Source: Cordilura impudica (lineage: Eukaryota > Arthropoda > Insecta > Diptera > Scathophagidae). From it: a DNA stretch of 64,000 nt. Below, piece after piece: positions 58,826-64,000 of this stretch. Every line of letters starts with the position of its first letter. Within the stretch, counting starts at the first letter, position 1. The position numbers and the translations under genes are program-made. Location of the stretch: positions 124,334,800 through 124,398,799 of the forward strand of contig OY821518.1 in the NCBI GenBank assembly GCA_963682025.1, in the 5' to 3' direction. The notes beneath the pieces were generated by a model, which was not told the DNA's origin, did not search any database, and saw only the letters and a list, made by a program, of their open reading frames with translations.

Positions 58826-59079
58826 TTATTGTTTCATTTGTGATTATATTATATATTCTATACTCTCCCATTATGTATTAATTTTTTACTTATATTTTTA
58901 CACTTTTGTAATTTAAAATTATTTTTATTTTTATATTTTTCTTGTTTCTTAAAAGTATTGTAACTACTATCACAAATTGATTGTATCATTATAAGATCAC
59001 ATACTGTAATTAAAAAGATTTATACCTTGTTGTATGTGATATCCACATTTATTAAATAAATAAAATAAATAAAATGTAG

Positions 59080-59836
59080 CGCTATCAACTTCGCAGAAAT
59101 TTGTCTGAAAGTAAAACAACAAAAGTGTAAAAAAGCTATATCTAATGTAGCTGCAGATGATTTGTTTTGTTTGTTCAGTTGCCAGAACTGAAAGTTCAAT
59201 CCTGCGGAAAAAGGGACTTAGGTGATCTTGTCAAGGAATTTGTAAATGCTTCCCCTTCAAGAGGTACATCTATAAAAAGGTCAGACTTAGTGATGTGGAA
59301 GCAAAGCGTCTTTCCACTGATAAAGCACTGGCCATGATAATAGACGCTAATGTTTCAAAGTAGCAGTACTTCGCAATACGACAGCATACAACGCACTGCG
59401 GTCCTGAATTATATACATGTTCTGACATTGTAAAGAACTCAAAATTGTTGTGCTATCCGAATAATATTACCGTCACTGAAGTATGTACTGAAATTAATTT
59501 ACAGTCGTTAATAGATCATGCAGTGAAAACATTGATAAGTGCACAAGAGGAGGTTTTTAAGTCTTTAGCGCATCTAAAAGATGGAGTATGGTATGAAGTA
59601 TGGTTCTACATGCCCGTAACTGTGCACAAATTTTTATAGCATGGAAAGGATATAATCTCTTCCTGCAATCTCCCAATTGGCAATTTTTGCGAAGCAGCGC
59701 AAGAGTCCAGAAATAAAGATTCAAGAAGTTATCGAGAATTATTTAACAGAAAAACATCATTATTACACAGGCTGCTTATTTTATCCGACCCATTCATAGC
59801 AAATTTACGAACAATTCCAAAAGCCATCACACTCTA
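59080..59836 (+). pseudogene. Transib transposase remnant with an internal in-frame deletion
   Basis: Decayed frames read ALAMIIDANVSK, then from 59400 TAVLNYIHVLT or, in the better frame, CGPELYTCSDIVKNSKLLCY, PNNITVTEVCTEINLQSLID and HAVKTLISAQEEVFKSLAHL. The text then jumps from LKDGVW to YMPVTVHKFL, HGKDIISSC, EAAQESRNKDSRSYREL (third acidic motif) and ILSDPFIANLR. Everything between the HTAxRL-like block and the MPxTVHK block, including the first two catalytic Asp residues, is deleted. A stop at 59637 lies in the fused frame. Confidence 0.7.
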
Positions 59837-59892
59837 GAAGAAAACTCCATTTCAGATTAAGTTGATGAAATGAAAATAGTTTTTGCCCCTTG

Positions 59893-59894
59893 TC

Positions 59895-59925
<31 letters not shown>
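59893..59925 (+). repeat. (AAT)n microsatellite
   Basis: Eleven AAT units in an otherwise non-coding 3' flank of the Transib remnant. Confidence 0.9.
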
Positions 59926-59928
<3 letters not shown>

Positions 59929-60279
59929 GTAACCATGGGTACAAAAACAAATATATTACAACTTCGGGGGAGGAAGGGGGGATGTGTAGTACTTAAAACA
60001 ACGAAATAAGTAATAATATCAAAGTTAAAATTTCTACGATGGAAATGTGTTTTTGGGGAGTTTCATCCCCAAAACAGCCCCTACGCTACTTCCCTGTTTA
60101 TGCAATATTTAATTAGTAAAATAATTACATTAATAGGGGAGTTAATATGGGAGGGGCAGTAGTTTCCGTCCAATGCTCCGCATCTTAGGTTTGAATCTTC
60201 GCAGTCATAATTAGAGCGTAACTTCGGCTGCAATTGAATTAAGTCCTCCTAAATTGGCAAAAATGTCCACTGTGCGTCG

Positions 60280-60716
60280 TAGTGGCTTTTTAGTACTGGA
60301 GCTTCTGTGGTCTAAATTACGTTCAGCAATTTATACTCCCAAAATCATAAACCCTTAGCAATTCAAAGAAAGTTATAGTGGTTTTCGGAGGACTTCGGTC
60401 TCCAAATGAATTACCGGATGTTTAATGATGGGAAATATTTCATAAAATATAATATTTTTTATGAATGGATGCAACGCCTTATTGCCTCCATTTTTATGAA
60501 AATGCTAAGAACAGGCAAAATAACACGTTATGTTACATTTCGTAAAAATAAAATTATCAGCAGAATTAAAAAGAAGTTTTTTTAATTTAATTTATATGGG
60601 ATGTGCTTACACAAGTATATAAAGAAACAAATTTCAATTCAATTTCAATTATTTCAAGATATAACAGTATTTACAAAGAAGTTAGAATAACTCGTTCCTT
60701 TTCTACTTTTCTACTT
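60280..60716. other. Non-coding spacer
   Basis: Nothing recognised; AT-rich with GGTTTTCGGAGGACTTCGGT at 60379-60398 as the only GC-richer patch. Confidence 0.35.
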
Positions 60717-62340
60717 TTTTTTTTTTTTAATTTATTTACATAACATAAGAAAATATTTACAGAGTAATATTACAAAAAATTTGAGAGTTTAGGCATTTAA
60801 TTGTCGTTTTCTACTTAGAAATATATAATTACTAATAATAATAAGTATAAAATTTTTTAATTTAGGCCAAAAGTAACAAAAACCTATTCAAAAGAAAAGA
60901 AAAAAAAAATAAAATTAAGATAAAACTTAGGACTAAGTACTAACAGACAATTCGTTAATATGTTCATATTCAGACAATTGACATCTCATATTGTAATTAT
61001 TTGTTGGTTTTAAAATTCTCTCTTCAACAATATCAATACAATTAATAGAGTGTAGTCGTTGAGTGGAAAAATGGCATGGTAAAAATTAAAAATTTATTTT
61101 GACTTATTTGAAGCTTTTTTATATGACAATTTACAACATCATTCCACACTGGGGCTCCGTAAAACATTATAGTCATAAAAATAGTTTTAAATATTAAAAT
61201 TTTGTTGTCACGACTTAGGGTGGACTTCCTATTTACAAACGAATATAAAAGTTTTGTGACATTATTTAGTTTGTTTATTACTTAGGAAACGTGTTGACTG
61301 AAATTCATTTTTGAGTCTAGTATGACTCCAAGATATTTGACTTTAGACTACCATTTAATATCAGGGTTATGAAAACGGAGATCTCTTTGAGGTGTGAAAC
61401 ATTGCTTACGCCTTCTAGTGAAATAAATTGCCTTCGTTTTTTCGTGTTAACAAGTATATTCCATTTTTTGAAATATGCCTCTAAACTTATTAAAGCATTT
61501 TGGAGTCTGTTGGTAATATCCTCAGCAAGTATTGCATGACAGATAATCGCAGTATCATCTGCAAATATAGATGACGAGCAATCAGCCACAGTAGGGAAAT
61601 CAGATGTAAATATATTGAATAAAATTGGTGAGAGGCAAGATCCTTGGGGCCAACCCGCTGATATTGCAATTTTTGTTGAAAAGATACTTCCTATATAAAC
61701 TTTATATGATCTTTTTTACAAAAAGCTCTGAATTAGTTTAATGATTTCTGTTGGAAAATTAAAGTTTATCATTTTGAAAATGAGTCCATCATGCCATACA
61801 GAGTCAAAATCAGATTTAATATCCAATAGTACCATGCCCGTGGAATTGCCGGCATTAAAATTATTTTTAATTTTGGATTTAATCCTAATTAAAGGATGGG
61901 ACGTATTGTGACCAGTTCTAAATCCGAATGGTTGTGTTGGAAGAACATGATTTTCTTCACAAAACTTTAAAACTTTTTCTTTTACAACTTTTTCTAAAAT
62001 TTTGCTTAATGATGATAATAAGCTAATTGGCCTATAAGATGATGGGCAAGAGGATACTCTGTTCGGCTTACATATTGCAATAACTTTTGCCTCTTTCCAG
62101 CAATCTGGAAAATAAAAAAATTTTAAGCTGTAATTAATAATATTTGTTATAGTTTGTACACCTTTTTTAGGAAGAGCTTTTATTATTTTGTTGCTTATCC
62201 CATCGATTCCAGGAGACTTTTTTGCTTTGAGATATTTGATTATATTTGTTATTTTATCGGTTGAAACGTAGTAGTCGCTGTCTATGGTGGTATCAACATG
62301 TTGGAATGAATTCAGTATTTCACTAGCAATAAAAAATATA
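60717..62340 (-). mobile_element. Jockey-like non-LTR fragment (RT domain to 3' end)
   Basis: A minus-strand reverse transcriptase remnant (about 62330-60940) is followed by non-coding sequence and a T run at 60717-60730, which is a poly(A) on the minus strand. 5'-truncated, as is typical of incomplete target-primed insertions. The 5' break coincides with the putative left end of the following Transib near 62344. Confidence 0.75.
60940..62330 (-). pseudogene. Jockey-clade reverse transcriptase remnant
   Basis: From 62330 down: IKYLKAKKSPGIDGISNKII, ALPKKGVQTITNIINYSLKF, FPDCWKEAKVIAICKPN, SYRPISLLSSLSKILEKVV, QPFGFRTGHNTSHPLIRI, MVLLDIKSDFDSVWHDGLIF (usual KAFDSVW), AGWPQGSCLSPILFN and SSIFADDTAIICH (catalytic FADD intact). 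The thumb and C-terminal region follow: NTKKTKAIYFTRRR, VKYLGVILDSKMNFSQHV, MFYGAPVW. Several stops, including after LIQSFL near 61722. The DSVWHDGL and FADDTAI signatures are those of jockey-type elements. Confidence 0.8.
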
Positions 62341-62343
62341 ATG

Positions 62344-64000
62344 GACAGTGTTTAGTATTTTTAGTTTAGAAGATATAACCGTTCAAAGTTGACCAACTTT
62401 CGGTTTTCAAAAAAACACATAATTTTTAGTTAATTTGTTGCGATTTCAGGTGTAATATCACGAAAAATAGGTAACGAATCGCCATATTTTTTATTTGTGT
62501 TGATTGACGTATTTATTAAATGTATAATGGTAAAAAAAAATTAACTGTTTGCTTTGCGTTTCTCCTGGTAAATCACTATTTAAAAACTATCCGTTTTTTC
62601 ACTATTTTTCAACTTTGACGGAAAATAAAAAAAATCTGTATTTTTCTATATTTGCCATATTTGCAACACATGTTCTTTGATTATTTCTTTACATAACGCA
62701 AAAGGTTTTATATGCCCGTACGTGCCCGTTTGGCTTCTGGAGGTAAAAAAAAGGTTAAAAAGACATGGTTGCAGAAATTGTATGGCGTGCATCCCTTACA
62801 TGTTTTGACTGACAGTAGTTTGATCTAATAGTTTGAAAATTGCATTTTAAGTCGGTTGTCTACCTGTGAGCCTCTGCCAAAGTCTACTCCCAATATTCTG
62901 TTACAGACACAGAATGCACAAAAAACTACTCATTGAAATTCGCAGGTACGCACCTCACTTAAAAATTGCATAATTCAGCCTAAATACATATGTATGCAGG
63001 GAACAGGTAAATTTTTAGGCATGGTAGCATAAGCCTATATATTGCAAAATAAGCATAATGCCTGGATTAGTCTATGACTGAAAGTTGGCGCAACAAGTAC
63101 TGAAACCATGGCGTTAAACCATTTAAAATTATTTGAAGTGTTTAGAAGGTCGACCACACTAAAGTTTTTCACGGAAGCTGCTTTAGAAGAACTTGATAGC
63201 TTATACGAAAATATTGAGAGAAGCGAAATTATAAAAAATAATTTTTATCTGATATATGCAAATATTAAGACAAAATGGGTGAAATCTAATCGAACCATTC
63301 AGAACTTCAACTCCAAATACGAGGACTGGCTTAATGAAGACACCATCCTGGATATATTGGCAGTAGATAAACCCACCACATCAACCAGAGGAGCAAAAGG
63401 ACTGCCAAAAAAAGTATTGAGGAGTGTTCAATTTTCACAAGAAAGAGGAAACTTGCCGATGCCACCAATGACTTGACCACGAAGCATTTATCGGACGCGC
63501 TGTCTATTAAATATACAAAGGATAGTGAAAGAGTTAGGTCGCAGATTACAAAATCTGTTGCTGATGCAAGCCCACTGCGACTAAAAAGGATTAAGGAAAG
63601 CATTCCCACGCCCACAAACGCACACATTAAAAAGTATGGTTCCGAAGAAGCCTTGCCCTTGTTTATGGACTTACAACTTTCCAAAGAAAAATATGAGATA
63701 CTACGGGCATCCTTGATGCGACACGGGGCTGACGTTTTACCAGGATACAAGCATATTACGCAAGCCAAAATAAATTTACGACCACTGCATACGGAGTTTA
63801 CGGAAGTCTCTGTGAAAGCCAATCTGCAGGATCTCATGGGCCATACAGCAAAACGGTTCTTGGAGAGTCTTCCTGAAAATGAGGTGAAAATTCTTCCTGA
63901 GAAACTGACATTGATCAGCAAATGGGGCTCCGATGGATCATCCGGACAAAGCGTTTATAAGCAAAAGATATCTTCCGATGACGCTACAATATCGGACGGA
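62344..64000 (+). mobile_element. Fifth Transib element, truncated by the window end
   Basis: The coding region at 63108 is Transib-type. A possible left terminus is GACAGTGTTTAG at 62344, one mismatch from CACAGTG, placed exactly where the jockey-like sequence ends; this boundary is tentative. The right side is beyond 64000. Confidence 0.5.
63108..64000 (+). pseudogene. Transib-type (RAG1-like) transposase, N-terminal half, one frameshift
   Basis: ATG at 63108 in a good Kozak-like context (ACCATGG). MALNHLKLFEVFRRSTTLKF, KTKWVKSNRTIQNFNSKYED. At the A run near 63408 one A appears to be missing: the other frame then reads KSIEECSIFTRKRKLADATN, DLTTKHLSDALSIKYTKDSE, SEEALPLFMDLQLSKEKYEI, ANLQDLMGHTAKRFLESLP, EKLTLISKWGSDGSSGQSVY (first catalytic Asp) and KQKISSDDATISDG to the edge. 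Apart from that indel it looks intact, so this is the best-preserved copy of its subfamily and the relative of the decayed copy at 25980-27440. Confidence 0.8.

Larger units (their letters stand above)
54475..59075 (+). mobile_element. Near full-length non-LTR retrotransposon with ORF1 and ORF2
   Basis: Two coding regions in order (54835-55761 and 56024-58825) with a 5' leader that has a 15-bp direct repeat (TAAATGAGCTCTGCT at 54475 and 54496) and a 3' UTR ending in ATTAAATAAATAAAATAAAT at about 59052-59073. The terminal TAAA-type repeat rather than a plain poly(A) is common in several insect clades. It is inserted in the Transib copy. Five in-frame stops make it inactive, but there are no frameshifts, so it is fairly young. 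Confidence 0.8.
53772..60274 (+). mobile_element. Transib element, terminally paired, split by a non-LTR retrotransposon
   Basis: The right end is CACTGTG at 60268-60274 (inward CACAGTGGACATTTTTGCC). The left end begins TGGATTTTGCCAATCTGG directly after CGTCG, matching the right end except that the outer CACAG is missing. Transib coding remnants lie at 54254-54470 and 59080-59836; the interval between them holds a 4.6 kb non-LTR element. Confidence 0.65.
53767..60279. other. 5-bp target duplication (CGTCG) around the fourth Transib
   Basis: CGTCG at 53767-53771 and 60275-60279. It fits the CGNCG preference of Transib and is present on both sides of sequences that match each other inverted (TGGATTTTGCCAAT at the left, ATTGGCAAAAATGTCCACTGTG at the right). 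Confidence 0.6.

Noticed and set aside
1..64000. CRISPR arrays, LTR retrotransposons, rRNA or host protein genes
   Set aside because: Looked for and not found: no regularly spaced identical repeats with unique spacers, no gag-pol landmarks with paired LTRs, no rRNA motif, and no frame with a recognisable cellular protein domain.

Overview
The window looks like insect nuclear DNA, most likely from a brachyceran (calyptrate-type) fly. It is very AT-rich. It carries many short interspersed elements of the INE-1/Helentron type and elements typical of insect genomes (mariner, Tigger/pogo, piggyBac, Transib, Penelope-like, jockey-like non-LTR, Helitron). I found no convincing host protein gene, rRNA or functional tRNA. 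This is an intergenic or intronic graveyard of nested transposons, and nearly every long open frame belongs to one or is chance.

Layout. 1-320: 3' end of a non-LTR element. 2734-3203: a MITE. 3640-5150: a Penelope-like element. 6388-6560: a tRNA-derived SINE-like stretch. 6560-12000: mostly featureless. 12015-13078: a foldback MITE and an inverted non-LTR tail. 14425-18331: one INE-1-like copy split exactly by a 3.24 kb Helitron. 18726-24680: another INE-1-like copy split by T1, a 5.4 kb DNA transposon with 390-417 bp inverted repeats, CACWGTG ends and a TTA target duplication; T1 is itself split by a 2.4 kb head-to-head INE-1-like palindrome. 25980-27440: a decayed Transib. 27471-31150: a Transib copy lying beside or in a mariner. 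31864-32600: a Transib end and a piggyBac fragment. 32648-34834: T2, a second CACTGTG-ended element with 440 bp inverted repeats. 39690-44640: a decayed transposase gene (T3) split by a complete Tigger and a complete mariner. 46512-48830: a 2.3 kb heptanucleotide minisatellite. 49131-52510: a third Transib. 53772-60274: a fourth Transib, flanked by CGTCG and split by a 4.6 kb non-LTR element. 60717-62340: a jockey-like fragment on the minus strand. 62344-64000: the start of a fifth Transib, cut by the window edge.

Most noteworthy are T1 and T2. T1 codes for a protein with N-terminal CxxC pairs and a DDE-like core (WRLFID, CDLK, a CxxC insertion, SDEQGERFH). That motif order parallels the Transib/RAG1 core, and the T1 ends resemble the RAG recombination-signal heptamer. 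However, the target duplication is 3 bp rather than the 5 bp of Transib. I recognise the protein as a widespread uncharacterised arthropod family; the boundaries seen here argue that it is the transposase of a distinct DNA-transposon group. The genes do not act together as a pathway. What the window does give is a relative chronology of insertions, with several paralogous empty sites that fix element ends to the base.
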